From: Notamacropus eugenii
Lineage: Eukaryota; Chordata; Mammalia; Diprotodontia; Macropodidae
Assembly: GCF_028372415.1 (NCBI RefSeq)
Contig: NC_092873.1
Location: forward strand, 354,978,128-355,042,127
Direction of reading: 5' to 3'
DNA: 64,000 nucleotides
Shown here: piece after piece, positions 11,040 to 23,534 of the stretch
Numbering within the stretch: the stretch's first letter is position 1
Layout of the letters: every line of letters starts with the position of its first letter
The notes under the pieces: model-generated
Databases searched by the model: none
What the model was told of the DNA's origin: nothing
Seen by the model: only the letters and a program-made list of their open reading frames with translations
Program-made: the position numbers and the translations under genes

Positions 11040-12725
11040 GAAACTCAAGTGAGAATGTAAGAAACTATCTGGCCTCGAATCGCTAGGCTTGAAAAAACTG
11101 CCTCTCGGAGTAGTGAAAAAATTTAAGGGATATGATTGCTGAGCGATGTTTGAAAAATCATGGAAGGAAGGAATGTTGCCAAAGGCCTTCTGATGAGCAA
11201 ATGTCCTGGCTTTCAAACAGAGAAAAAAATTAGATTCCTTATACTGTGGGCCAATAAGCTTGACTTTCATTTCTGACAAAATTTTAAAACACTCTATAAA
11301 GGGTTAGCTTATGAACCCTTTAGGAAGGAAACAACGATCACCATGTACTATCAGACAAGATTGGGCTGTATGTGTTAGTTTTATTTTGCTGCTTTTTTCC
11401 CGTTATTCTTTGTTAAAAGGGTTATACTTTGTTACATGGGACAGGGTAGAAAAAGGGGACAGTTGTGATCAAGTATGAATGCAATCCAAAAACAAGATAT
11501 CAATAAAAATTTTAAGAAAAAATTTTATATTAAATTAACTTCACTTGGTTTTTTTTGGTCAAGGTTTATAGATCAAGAAAGTGACATAAAAATAGCATAT
11601 AAGGATTTCATCAAGACATTTGACAAAAGTGTTTTATAATAATACGCTTGTGAACAAGATGGAAAGATGTGGGCTACCTGATAGTACAGTTAGGAAGGTT
11701 TCAGGAACTGGTTAAACAGCTGCTCCCTCTTCCCCCAAATAGTTATTAATAGAATGATGTCAACCTGAAGGGACTCTAGTTAATGCCACCAGGCTTTCAT
11801 CCTAGAGCTTTTACTTCTCAACATTTTTATTAGTTGCATGACAGACAGATGGCATACTTGTAAAATTGAAAATGTCACAAAGCTGAAAAGGATAGCAAAT
11901 ATGCTGAGTGACAGAATTGGGATCCCAGAAAATCTTGACAGGCTAGAGCAATGAGCAGAATCTAGGAAAAGAAAATAATCTGACAAAGATAAGGACTGGA
12001 CTTAGAATTTCATTGGCATGAGGAGCCCCTCCTCTACCAGTATGTATGGGCACCTTCCCTGCAATGTGCAGTTGTGAAGAGTTGCCAAGAGTAATAAGAG
12101 GCTAAAGGACTTGTCATGAGTCACATAGCCAGTATATATCAGAGACAAGACACGAACCCAGACCTTCATGGTTTTAGTTCACCCTTCTTATCCACTATAC
12201 TGTACTGCCTCACCATGCCAAATCTAATAGGATAAAATTTAATGTGATAAATGCAGAGTCCTTCACTCAAATTCAACAGACCAACTCTTCCATTACAGTC
12301 TATAGAAAACATGACTGACTAAATTTAGGACCTTTTAGTGCACTGTAAGCCCAAGATAAATCTCATCATGACAGCAGCTAAAAAAGCAAATATGATATAT
12401 TGCATAATGGAAGTATAGTGTCCAAATTCAACCATAGTATGCCTGGCAGGGCCTATCTGTAATATTGCAACTGGTTCTGTGCAACATGTTTTAGGAAGGT
12501 CACAGACAGGAATTGCATACCAGCATAGTGCTGAAGATGCTAAGAAGATAGGAGGTAATGTCATCTGGAGATGGTTAGCCTGGAGAAGACTTTGTAGGAG
12601 GTAGAGAGGACAAAAGAAAATATTTGAAGAGGGATTGTACTTGGTCTTTTTTGGTCTTAGAAAACAAATTTTAAAAATTGTATAAAAGTAATAGAGGCAG
12701 ATTTTAGACAACTATTCAAAAGTAG
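11040..12725 (+). mobile_element. CR1/L3-type LINE fragment
   Basis: Degraded non-LTR retrotransposon in sense orientation, with a SINE inserted at about 12010-12218. Frame-by-frame reading shows remnants of reverse transcriptase wording: a DF.KTFDK block near 11610 and a LVKL block near 11860 in the position of the FADDTKL region. The 3' part (12220-12725) keeps CR1 wording such as cagcagctaaaaaagcaaa and agcctggagaaga. Frames are broken by stops, so it is inactive. The family name is from recall. Confidence 0.6.
12010..12218 (-). mobile_element. SINE inserted in the CR1/L3 element
   Basis: Minus-oriented SINE wording (catgagtcacatagccagtat, cacgaacccagacctt, ctatactgtactgcctca) interrupts CR1/L3 sequence that resumes at 12220. 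Confidence 0.55.
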
Positions 12726-12726
12726 A

Positions 12727-12862
12727 ATGGGTGTGGCAGCTAGGTAGCATAAAGGATAGAGCATCAGCCCTGGAATCAGGAGGATCTGAGTTCAAATCAG
12801 AATCTCAGACACTAGCTGTGTGACCCTGGGTAAGTCACTTAATGCCAATTACCTGAAAAAAC
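12727..12862 (+). mobile_element. tRNA-type SINE
   Basis: ggcagctaggtagcataaagg head, gagttcaaatcagaat B-box area, gtgtgaccctgggtaagtcacttaatgcc. Confidence 0.8.
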
Positions 12863-12884
12863 GTGAAATGGATTGCTTCAGTTA

Positions 12885-13475
12885 GTAGTGAGCTCACAGC
12901 CTTTGAGAGTTGTAAAGCACCTCAGTGGCTAACTGGTCCAACTCATACAAAAAGAATCCGTACTCTTAATATAGCAGACAAAGACCTCCAAGGAAGAAGA
13001 GCCTACAACCTCTCAAAGCAGTTCTTTCTGGTATTGGATTCATCAAATTGTTAGAAAATTTTTCCTGACATTTCTACCCATTGTTCTTATTTGGAGGGGA
13101 GGTACTGTGTAATGAGTATAATCTCTCCTCCTCAAGATGGTCCTTCAGATTTTTTAAGGTAGCATTCCAGTTCTCATGTACCCTTTCACCCCTACCCCAT
13201 TCTCCTTTATCCTTTGTTGAACATGTCCAATTCCTTTAGCCCATCTTCATTTGTCCCTTTCCATTTCTGTTGTCCTCCACTTTGCAATTTATATTGATAT
13301 CTTTCATAAATCATGGTACTACAGTATTTAAGATGAGGTCTGATAAGGGCAGAGGACTGTGATATTATCCCCTCCCTGTTCTTGGAAGCTATAATACAGT
13401 GACTAGGTATATAGTAAAACTATTCCTAAGTGCTTTATGGATCTATGTCCCTCTTAATGTAGCCTTCTGGGAACA
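12885..13475 (-). mobile_element. CR1/L3-type LINE fragment, antisense
   Basis: Antisense counterpart of the 3' part of the element at 11040-12725. It has aaaatttttcctgacatttctacccattgttctta, later gatgaggtctgataagggcagag and ccctcttaatgtagcctt. The two form a tail-to-tail inverted pair. Confidence 0.55.
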
Positions 13476-13809
13476 TTAGTGCTAAGATAAATAATGGAGG
13501 ATATGGGCATGCTAATTGCCATTTAAGCATGAAACCAAAAGAAAATACTCTAACATTAAAAAGGTGTTGTCGGTAACTGATTTTACTCCTATTTCTTCAT
13601 AAAAATATTAGCAACTCCTATCTTCCCCATGAAAAACTTGTAAAAATTTATAAATGATCTAATTTTCTCAAAATTACAAAATAATGTTAGACATCTACAC
13701 CAATTTGCATGAAGAAGCTAGGATAATATATGTAAAAACTATGATCTTATATTTGGAAAAAAATTGTAAATGTCCAGAGAATAAATAGAAGCTTGTTGCT
13801 TAAAATTTT

Positions 13810-13918
13810 TCCAGTTTGCTCAGGATCACACAGCCCATCTTCTGTCTGAGGCAGAACTTGAATCCAGCTCTCAAGCTTCAATGCCAGCGCTCTAGGCATG
13901 ATAACACTCTGCCTCTTT
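13810..13918 (-). mobile_element. SINE/MIR fragment
   Basis: Reverse complement shows a SINE: caggatcacacagccc, cagaacttgaatccagctc, gataacactctgcctc. Confidence 0.6.
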
Positions 13919-14724
13919 AGTAGATGAAAGGAGGTAAATGTTCCATAATGGATATTTAATAAAATAATTGTTTATCTGAATTCGGGAGCTCTGAGTGATT
14001 CTTTGCATCAGACATAGAAGCCCAGCTGGAATTCACACAAAATGACATCCAGCTACTTGTATCTTCCTTCCCAAAACTACCTTTTATTTATTTTTCATAC
14101 ATTTTGTGTATACTTCGCCTAGAGTAATGTGCCAATTATTTGGGACTAGCAATTATCTGCATGTGTTTTCATTTTTGTGAAAGCTATGACTGAGCATGCA
14201 ACTCTGCTGATACTAGTGACTCAGAATATCTGACCTAAACCAGATGAAACCAAATTAAGCTGGTGTCTTCACCTTGATTTCATCTTCTGTAACTGCTGAG
14301 TTTTAATTATGTGATTTTAAAGAGTGAATGTTTCTCCAAGGAAACATACAAATGTCTTACAGGGCACACTTCAGTGACTAACAGAGGTATTGCAGGAGGT
14401 GTTGGTGTGAAGTTAAGCATTTTAAGAATCATTCAAACCCAAAGTAAAACAGAATCTGTCTCACTGAAGCCCTAGGAAATGTTAAAAAAAAAAATACAAC
14501 ACCAGGAACTGACAAACTATTGTTGCAAAATAACTTAATTAATCCTCAGAAAAAAAAAAAGCAGACCTTAAGAGTAAGTAACCTGGAAGAAAGCTAAAGT
14601 TAGAGGACATTGAGATGACCAGTAAAAGAAGAAGCTGCTAACCATTTGTTAAGTAGAAAAAATTCTTGTCATGGACAAGACAGTACAAAGACTGGAGTGC
14701 AAAAGATTGAAAAGAGGTCATTTT
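13919..14724. other. Intergenic sequence without recognised features
   Basis: AT-rich, no coding frame and no repeat that I can name. Confidence 0.5.
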
Positions 14725-14860
14725 TCTTGATAGATAAAGCATTTATTAAACACTACTGGCTAGGCACTGTGTTAAATGCTGGGACTAAGTAAAAGAAAAG
14801 CAATCCCTCCCCTCAAAGAGGTCACATACTAATAAGAGAAGACAATCCAGAAAAGGAATC
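14725..14860 (-). repeat. L2 3'-end fragment
   Basis: Antisense L2 tail: aagcatttattaaacactactggctaggcactgtgttaaatgctggg. Confidence 0.6.
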
Positions 14861-14944
14861 TGAAAAGGGAAGAGGGGGAGGTTCCTTGCCTGAGGTCAAG
14901 GTGGAAAAGTTGCCTGGAGAGTTGTGGACTAATCCTTATTGACT

Positions 14945-15440
14945 GATGTTATTTGTCCTTCATTCCATGAATGAAGACCGCCATGACTCTGGGAGGTGAT
15001 GCCACGCTATGCAAGTGAATTGAATTTAAGTAAGGGAGGGCTGTGCAAAGTCATCAGCCTCACTTTCTCCTCAGGAGCCATCTGGGTTCAGTGGCCAGAT
15101 ATAGATCAGGATAACTGCAGATGGCCCAAGTTGATGTGGGAGACCTTGACCTTTTCAAGTTAGGGTTTTTAACGTGTATCAGTTTAACTGAGGCAAACCC
15201 ATTCGGTGATTAAAGCTTAATAAGAATTTTTATAAATATATGAATTTATATAAATAAAATATTTATTTTTATAATAAAATATTTTACATATAAATAAAAT
15301 AAAATATTATACATATATAAATTTATATAAATAAAAAGAATCTTTATCTTACCTAGCCAAAAACCAAAAATTAAATAAATAAATAAAGATTGATCTGGCA
15401 GAGGAAGATCCTCAGAGTTTCTTTCCAAAATAGGAACAAT
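14945..15440 (+). repeat. Marsupial dispersed repeat (copy 1) with an AT-rich insert
   Basis: Shares order and wording with copies at 24228-24600 and 38915-39090: gagggagggctgtgcaa.gtca.cagcctcac, then agccatctgggt.cagtg. An AT-rich stretch (15230-15335) lies inside. Family not named. Confidence 0.6.
15230..15335. repeat. AT-rich low-complexity tract
   Basis: Runs of tataaataaaat-type units with almost no G or C. Confidence 0.8.
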
Positions 15441-16034
15441 TGCTATTTATGTTCATTCTGTGCCAACTGGAACCCCAAAAAATGACCAAGTAGGGCTTGG
15501 CCTGGGACTTATTTTTGACCAGTACATGACTGCCTGTATGATTTGGAATTAAAGCTTTTCTTCCAGGGGAAAAAAATAAGTTAGTACATCCTCAAATGGA
15601 AATGGGAGACTGGGAGATGCACGGTTTGGTGCCTCAGAGGGCACTAGGGGAAGTAGGGAAGTAGTACTAAGATTCCTGGAGGAAAATCAATTTTTCAAGT
15701 TCAGTGCTATTCCAAAATCATTGTCAGTATGGGCCCAGGTAAGCCTATAAAAGCTGAGCATCCAGTGCTAAAATATTCATCCCAAAAAAATTATTTGGGA
15801 GGATTTGTTTTTTAATGAGGCCTGGAACTTCTAGGGCTAGAGGAGCTGGAAATTTTGTGCCATTGAAGAAGGGATGAACGGATATCCTGAGAAGCAGAAC
15901 TGTTTCCAAGTTACACAAATTCCCAAATGGAGACAGAATGAATACTACAGCACAGTCTTACTCCATGCCACACATCCCAGAAAGTCAAGAAATGTATCCA
16001 AGAAACAGAGAAATCACCTAGAAACAAATTCCTT
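15441..16034. other. Intergenic sequence without recognised features
   Basis: No supported gene or named repeat. Confidence 0.5.
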
Positions 16035-16172
16035 TAGACTATAAGTTTCTTGAAGGTAGGGACAGTCTTTTGTCTCTGTTTCTATCTCTGGTGGGTTTAG
16101 CACCTGCCTGGTACCTAGTACACACTAAATAAGTGTTTACTGATTTTATTGGTTGACTGATTTAAACTCCAT
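16035..16172 (+). repeat. L2 3' end
   Basis: L2 tail order: gactataagtttcttgaaggtagggacag, then gcacctgcctggtacctagta, then tgtttactgattttattgg. Confidence 0.7.
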
Positions 16173-16261
16173 TCAAAACCTATGGGCTTGGAAAAATAGA
16201 ATATTTATTATATTTACTACCCAATGTAATAATTTTAAAAAGTGTGATTGCATCAAATAGC

Positions 16262-16375
16262 CAACAAGCATTTTTAAGTGCTTATTTTGTGCTAAGTTCT
16301 GAGTATTCAGAAAAAAAGCAAAAGCGGTGCCTAATTTCAGGGAACTTTTATTTGGAGGACAAAAATGATAATTAA
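16262..16375 (-). repeat. L2 3'-end fragment, antisense
   Basis: caagcatttttaagtgcttattttgtgctaagttctgag, the antisense L2 tail. Confidence 0.55.
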
Positions 16376-16559
16376 AGTATCATACCAAGATCATGTGAAA
16401 CTCAGCGCCAGATTATGTACAACGAGCCACTGTGGCAAAAAGAGGGTATGTTGTGTATTGAATGTTTTTGAAAGATGTAAAAAATTAAAAGGTTTATTAT
16501 ATGTCAATAAATTTAATCATTTTACTCTGTCCAAGTTTGCTCATTATAGATTTACAGCG

Positions 16560-16680
16560 TTCTCCCCTTTAGGATGTAAGTTCCATTCAGGTGAAGACTT
16601 TTATGTTTGTCATTGTTTCTCCTGGTTTTAAGCACAGTACCTGACCCTTAATATGAAACTGATTGATTGAAATCACTTGC
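16560..16680 (+). repeat. L2 3'-end fragment
   Basis: ggatgtaagttccattcagg...aagcacagtacctgaccctt...actgattgattg. Confidence 0.55.
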
Positions 16681-17619
16681 TAACTACCTTATCCCACCCA
16701 CCCAGGTAACTCTTGAAACTGTTACTTAAGAATTTTCAGGTGGTATTGGGTGTGGAATGAAGTCCCCACACAGATAAAATCATAGATCTGGATCAAAAAT
16801 AGATAAAAGCTGTAATCAAAGGAAGTAATTAATATAAAGACTTTTTGACTGGTAGCACTATTTTTAATATGGAAAAAAGTACCACAAGATTTTGAGATAG
16901 ACTCCTGAGAAATCTCATGACCTTAAAATCTTTATTAAACTTCTGTTAAATATTTGCTCTGGTGTTCTCCTCAAAGGAAAGGTTTCTGGCCTGTTTTGTG
17001 TACTATATAAATTTTGTGGTGAAAGTAATGACATAATCTGACTCATCACCTTGGCTTGCAAAAAAAGTAAAGGCTATGCAAATAAAGCAAACCAAGCAGA
17101 TCCAGATTTCTGAGCTGAAAGTATTTTTCTAGATCTAAGCAACCTTCACAAATAATAAAAAAAAAAAAAAAAGGACCTACCCATACCAATAACAATGTTG
17201 ACATTCCCTTCTCCAGGATTCCGTAGACCTGGTAACAGGAGTGTTTTCTACAATGGAAATTTATTTGCCACAGAACCAGTTATTTTTTAATCTCAGTGCC
17301 TTTACTCTTAGGTCCAAATGTTGCCAACCAATTTTTTCAGTCACAGAAAAATCATTGAAGTCGTAGCTCTCTCACTTTCTTCGCAGTATGACCCAAAGCA
17401 AGTCACCTGTTCAGTGATGAGTATATGTGATAGAGTGGAAAGATATATGTACATGCAAAGATGGTAGGGAGAAAAGATTTGTGAACTTGATAAAACACCA
17501 ACAGACATGGGCATTTTCTTATACACCAAACAGAAAAACAAGATTGTATATGAAAGTGAGACTCTCTATTTTGTACAACTTCTTTTTAAGTACTTATTAC
17601 ATAATCATTTTTCAGTACT
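16681..17619. other. Intergenic sequence without recognised features
   Basis: AT-rich, with a poly-A run near 17157-17172. Nothing else supported. Confidence 0.5.
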
Positions 17620-18540
17620 AATCTGGCCCTGATTGTCCTTTTCTGAACTTTCTCCTCCTTCCTCCTATGGATTTTAATTAAAGGATGCTTTTTTCTCTCT
17701 CCTTTTTTTTTTATCCCTATCACTACTGTCCCCAGTCCCCTGCAAAAATCTCCCTTCCAAAAAAAATTAAAACCTCTTGTAACAAATATTGACAATAAAA
17801 ATGACCCATAATTTGGCCATATAGGAAAATATTTATCTTATGTTGTACCCCTGGTCTATCACCTTTCAGGGTCAGTTTCCTTCAGTCAAGATTGGTGATT
17901 TTGCATTGATCAGAGTTCTTAAGCTTTTCATAGTGGTTTTCTTTTATAATGTACTCATTTTATAAATTGTCCTGGTTCTACTAACTGTACTGTGTATCTG
18001 TTCATAGATACTTTCTGTGAATTCTTATAGTTTCAGTCATTTATTGTGGACTAATAATTTATTTCATTACATTCATATAGCATAATTTATTCAGCCATTC
18101 CCCAATAGATGGGCACCCACCTTGTTTCCAGTTTGTTACAATAAAAGGTGCTACCATAAATATTTCTACACATTGATTATATACTTAGTGGTGGTATTGC
18201 TAGGTCAAAGGGTACGCATAGTTTATTAACTTTTGGCTATAGTTCCAAATTGTTTCTGTAATAGTTAGATGAATTCTCAAATCTAACAGAGCATTAGTAT
18301 TCCTATCCTCTCAGCCCCTTAATAATTGTTATTTTCCTTTTTTGCTATCTTTACCAACCCATTAAATATGAGGTAGAGCTTAGAGTTGTTTTTATTACCC
18401 ATTTCTCTTCTTATTAGTAATTTGGAATTTTATTTTCAAATAGTGGATGATAATTTTCCTTTCTTTTAAGAACTCTCTGTTCATATCCTTTGACCATTTA
18501 TCTACTGAAAAATGACCCTTGTTCTTATATGTCTAATAGT
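17620..18540 (-). mobile_element. LINE-1 3' end, antisense
   Basis: Reverse-complement marsupial L1 3' region: attcagccattccccaatagatgggcacccac, gtggtggtattgctaggtcaaagggtacgc, then ctgttcatatcctttgaccatttatc. Several broken copies of the same block occur elsewhere in the window. Confidence 0.7.
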
Positions 18541-19069
18541 TATAACCCACAACTGGGCCTAAGGGGTTGAAGTGCTATGCCCCTTTCCTCTCATCTAAGG
18601 GATCCCTCTTACTGAATGGGTTTATTCCTAGAGGAGCTTATCCTCTAATGAGAGAGGTTAAGTTTCTTTTCTCAGATCCTTTTTTTCTTTATTCATCTAC
18701 CCTGAGCTCTGGGAGACAGTAGTTAAAGCTTTGATTTTTTTTTTCTTACGTATAGGATCTCCCCCAAAAGAAAAGTCTTCAATGCATAATTTGAATCAAG
18801 TTTAGGACAACTATCTATTTCCTCCATAGAAAATAAATACTAAATAAAAAGACTCAAAAGCATTGACAATTACTCAAAACAGGATACATTAACTTAGAGT
18901 TACTAGCAGATTGAGACTTAAAAACCATCAAGGCATAAGAAATTTGTAAGATGATGCAAACTATCAGGAAGGTCAGATCCAATGATCCATGCCTCATACA
19001 CAGAAAAGTACACAGATCACGAGCCACTCACGATTACCCTATGGTTAACAAACTTCCTACCAAGTATAA

Positions 19070-19288
19070 TGAGTAGAGCATTGGACCTGAAGTCAAGAAG
19101 ATCTGAGTTAAAATTCTGCTTCAAACACCACTTGTGTGATTCTGGACACATCACTTAACCTCTTTTTGCCTCAGTTTTCTCACCTGTAAAATGGGGATAA
19201 CAGCGCCTATTTCCCAGGGTTGTTCTGATAATCAAATGAGATAATATTTGTAAAGTACTTTGCAAACTATAAAGCACTATAAAGATGC
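19070..19288 (+). mobile_element. SINE (MIR/CORE type)
   Basis: gagcattggacctgaagtcaagaagatctgag, then cacctgtaaaatggggataacagcgcctat, then gtaaagtactttgcaaac. Confidence 0.75.
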
Positions 19289-19289
19289 T

Positions 19290-19533
19290 TGTTCTTTAGT
19301 CAGATCCGATTCATTGTGACCTGTGGATCATAATGTCCATGGAATTTTCTTGGCAAAGATACTGGTGTCGTTTGCCATTTCCTTCTCCATTGAATTAAGG
19401 TAAACAGAAATAAAGTGACTTGCCCAGGATCATACAGCTGGTAAGTATCTGAAACCGGATTTGAACTCAGATCTTCTTGACTTCAGGCCCAGTGGACCCA
19501 GCTCTATCTACTGAGCCACCTAGCTACTTTCTT
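19290..19533 (-). mobile_element. tRNA-type SINE with RTE-like tail, antisense
   Basis: Reverse complement runs from a gtagctaggtggctcagtagatagagctgg head to a tail with tcacaatgaatcggatctg. It abuts the opposite-facing SINE at 19070-19288. Confidence 0.75.
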
Positions 19534-19904
19534 ATATGCATGGTAACTGCTATTTATTATTAACAATAATTATTATCATTATAATTGTTACTATCTCCCT
19601 ATCCCAATAATTATCACTGGCCACCTAGGCACGAACAATTGCTAACTCTACCTTCTGTCCTCAAATCCTTGTCCTTCTCAACTCTATCTCACCCTTGTCC
19701 CTTCCATCTCTGCCTACCCTATTAAAGAGCTGATTCTTTTTTCATATTTCGCTTAGCCTAGTTCTCTTCTCTTAAGATGCCCATAGAGCCAACTCTCCTC
19801 AGTATCATCCTTTTCAACCACAGGTCCTTGAACCATGCTGGTCTCAGTTTCTCAAATCAATAAGAAATCTCTTTCTACAGATTCTGAGTGTTTTGCTTTT
19901 ATGC

Positions 19905-19980
19905 AAATTGTTTAACTATATAGTGCTTGGCACATAGTAAAGTCTTAATAAATGCTTGTTGCCTTGACTCAATTCTGATT
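19905..19980 (+). repeat. L2 3' tail
   Basis: tagtgcttggcacatagtaaagtcttaataaatgcttgttg. Confidence 0.7.
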
Positions 19981-20076
19981 GTTTCAACCAGAAAATATGC
20001 TAAACTAGTCTAAGTATCAGAGCCAAATAGGAGTGATTTCAAGCCTACCTTTACTACTATGCCCTCCCTTTCCATG

Positions 20077-20322
20077 GGGCTGCTAGGTGGCACATTGGAT
20101 AGAGCACACCAGAATTAGAAAGACTCATTTTAATGAGTTCAAATCCAGCCTCAGACACTTAATAGCTATGCCACCCTAGGCATGTCACTTAGCCCTGTTT
20201 GCCTTAGTTTCCTCATCTGTTAAAGGAGCTGGAGAAGGAAATGGTAAACCACTTTAGTATGTCTGTCAAAAAAAAACCCAAATGAGGTCGTGGAAAGTCT
20301 GAAACAACTGAACAACAACAAC
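20077..20322 (+). mobile_element. tRNA-type SINE with RTE-like tail, near full length
   Basis: ggggctgctaggtggcacattgg head, gttcaaatccagcctcagacac, gagctggagaaggaaatgg, ending tctgaaacaactgaacaacaac. About 245 bases. Confidence 0.85.
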
Positions 20323-20994
20323 CTTCCTTTCCATAAGGAGCAAAATTCCCTTCATCCTAGTCCTCTTACTCTTATATTCCTTTCAGCTTTTGTCATCATT
20401 TCTTTTGTTTCTTTTTGCAACCTTTCCTCTTTTGAAGTTTATCGCATCAAAATTTTCCATGTCAGTCAAAACATGGTGATTGTTGTTTACCAGGCCAAGG
20501 TAATTTTCCTTCCTTTCCCAAGGATTTCAGCACCTGACTCACTGTCTTCTCCTTCCCAATATCTGTTCTTATTGTAGGAGACTTCAACACATGTAAATTG
20601 ATGCTCCCCCAGTTTCCTAACCTCCTAATTGTTCAATCTCCTTAAGTCTTATGGTATTCCTTCACTCCATCTTAGGCACACACAGGGATACTCACACTGG
20701 GGATCTCACCATTGCCTACAAGTGGTCCACTTCCTTAAAAAACTAACTTAAAATCACTCCAACTCTCTCAAAATCTCACCCCTCCTAAATGTATTTTTTG
20801 ACCATCATCAGAATCTCCAATTTTTCACCACTTGGATCTTTTTTCATGCTCTGTTTTCACTTTCCTTTCTTTCCATCCCTGACCTTATAGTTTACCAGTT
20901 CAACTCCTCACTGCCATCAATTCTCAAATCCTTCACCTTCTTGTTCTGTCAAAGCTCATGTCTTGCTAAACTCTACCCCTGAATTAATCCCATC

Positions 20995-21480
20995 CTCTTC
21001 AAAAAACAAACAAACCTATTTTTCAATTAATAAGTATTTTAAATTCCAACTTAGAAAAGAAAAACAAAATCTTTGTGACAAATATACGTACTCAAAATAA
21101 ACTAATTCCTACATTGGCTGTATCAAAAAATGTATCTCATTCTGCATACTGAATCCATCATCTATCAGGAGGTATATAAAATTCTTTATCATGATGGAAT
21201 CCCTGTTAGTCATTACATTAATCAAAGTTGTTTTCTTTCAAAATTGTTGTTATTAATCAATTATTTTCCTGGTTCTGCTCACTTGATTCTGCATTAATTC
21301 ATACAAGTCTTCTTAGGTTTCTTTCTATCCCTTTTGTCTTTTCTTATGGCATAATAGTATTCCATTGCATTTTGGCTCATTCTTATATGCTGCTGAATGG
21401 AACTGGAAGAAGTCACAGAACCATACTGTCTGGGTATACAATAAATTCATATTGTTCAACTTCAGCTGCGTCCTTGGTGT
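20995..21480 (-). mobile_element. LINE-1 3' end, antisense, inside L2
   Basis: ctggttctgctcacttgattctgcattaattcatacaagtcttc followed by ggcataatagtattccattgcat, the antisense marsupial L1 block. Confidence 0.65.
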
Positions 21481-22394
21481 AGGAAGCAGTCTTTTTTCCT
21501 TCCTAAATGATTCCCTATCTCACTGCCCAGAAAAGCTTTTCTGAACCCCCTCTCCTCATTTCCTAGAGCATACCCTCTTCCACTTCCCCCACTACCTCAA
21601 ACTGAAAGTTTCTCTTACTTTATTGAGAAAATTGGAGCAATAGCTCCCCTTTCCTTCTTTCTGTTTCAAAAATGTAATATCTCACTCTCCTTTACCCCAT
21701 TCTATTATAATGAGGCGGCCATTTTCCTTGCCAAGGTCAATCCTACATGCGCCCTTGATCGCATCCCTTCCCCTTAGTTCTCCTTCCTCCTTTCTCTCTA
21801 ATATTCAGCCTCTCTCTATGTATTGGTAACTTCCCTACTGCTTTCAAGCAAGCCTAAGTCTCCCCCATCCTAAGAAGAAAAAAAAGCTTTCAATAAACTC
21901 ACCATCCCCTCAGACTCCCCTTCTCCCCCCAAGAGCTCTCCTACCTTTGTCAGTAAAATTCCTAGAAAAAGCTCTCTACATTCTTTGCTCCTATTTCCTT
22001 TCTTCTCACCCTAACTATTGCAATCTGGCTTCTGACTTCATTAATACAACTTTGTCCAGTCTTTCTTAATTGCCAAATCTGATGGTCTTTTCTCAGTTCT
22101 CATCTTATTTGATTTTTCTGCTTTTGACACTGCTTTGACTTCTCTGCATTTGACACTTTTCTATTCCTGCATACTTTCTCTAGTTTGGGTTATCATGACA
22201 CTATTTTCTTCTGGTTTTCATACTGCTTACTTGATCACCTCTTCTCAGTCTCTTTTGCTAGCTCATCATCTACATCACACACCCTAGCCATTGGTGTTCA
22301 CCAAGGTTTTGTCTTGGACACTATTTTCTCTCCATGTTCTCCCTTGGTCAATTCATCTCCCATGCTTAAAATCTTTGCAGATGACATAGATCTA

Positions 22395-23010
22395 TTTGAC
22401 AACAAGAGAGAATTTATTAAGTGCCTATTGTATGCCGGGCACCATCCAAGGTGCTGAGGATGAATGAAATAATCCTTATTCCCAAGCAGCTTACATTCTA
22501 ACCAGAAAGATAAGAGATACATATGTAATCATATATAGAATGAATGTAAAGAAAATAAATTCAAGGCATTTAGAGAGAAACAACAGTAGCATTTGGGGAG
22601 ATTAAGAAAGGCTTCATATAGAAGGTAGTACTTGAACTATATCTTAATCAAAGAGAAAGATGAGGGGAGGTGGAAGAGAAGGTTTGATGGAAAGTCAGTT
22701 TGGTTGGATCACAGAGAACAGAATGGGGATTAATGTATAATGAGGCTAGGAAGATAATTTGGGACAAGGTTGTGAAGGGTTTTAAAAGCTAAATAGAGTT
22801 TATGTTTTATTCTATAGGCAACAGGCAGCCACTAGAGCTTATTGAGTAGGGGAGTGAAACAGATCTGTGCTCAGGGAAAATCACTTTGGCAGCTGTGTGA
22901 AAAAGATTCAACTGGAAAAGGGCAAAACTTGGGGCAGGAAGACTAATTAAGAGGCTGTTGCAAAAAAATGAACAAGAGGTGATGAAGTGCTGAATCAAGT
23001 GGTGGCTGAT
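22395..23010 (-). repeat. L2 3' end, antisense, inside sense L2
   Basis: aatttattaagtgcctattgtatgccgggcacc, then gttttattctataggcaacaggcagccactag, then aaatcactttggcagctgtgtg. Confidence 0.7.
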
Positions 23011-23534
23011 TTGGCAAGTTTCTCCCCTGAACTTTATATCCACATCACCAACTGCCTGTTAGACATTTCAAGGCCCACTATGATTCAGTTGTCTTCTCCT
23101 TCCACCCCTGCTGCTTCCTTCCTAATGGAACCTCCATTTTGAGGAAATGACATCTTTTATTCTCCAGACTTCATTACCCTTCCCTTCTCCCCCAGCTTTT
23201 CAGCACTCTTTTACATATTGTGTTCCCTCATTAGAAGGTAATATTTTAAAGAAAGACTGTCTTTCTTTTTGCTTGCATTTGTATCTCCAGTACTAAGTCT
23301 GACATACAGTATGTGCTTTATAAATGCTTGTTGACTTGATATCTGGAGACATCTCAAACAACATGTCTAAAACAGAATTAATATCTTTTCTCCTCAACCC
23401 ACCTCTCTTCCAAATTTACTATTATCTGTCACTTTCTCAGATTCATAACCTTTGCATCAACCCTTTGCTCCTCACTCTTCCTTGCCTCACATATTCAACA
23501 TCAGCTCAACCTCATTATACTCAGAGTTAAATAC

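Larger units (their letters stand above)
20560..23530 (+). repeat. Long L2 (sense) broken by later insertions
   Basis: Plus-strand L2 wording from an ORF2-like block (ttgtaggagacttcaacacatg at 20572) to ctcaaacaacatgtctaaaacag at 23350. It is interrupted by an antisense LINE-1 piece (20995-21480) and an antisense L2 (22395-23010), with another L2 tail near 23230-23335. Open frames here are short and broken; no functional protein. Confidence 0.55.

Noticed and set aside
10866..11279. 137-codon reverse frame downstream of MED1
   Set aside because: Partly overlaps the CR1/L3 remnant and an A-rich tract, Phe/Lys-rich, no family resemblance.
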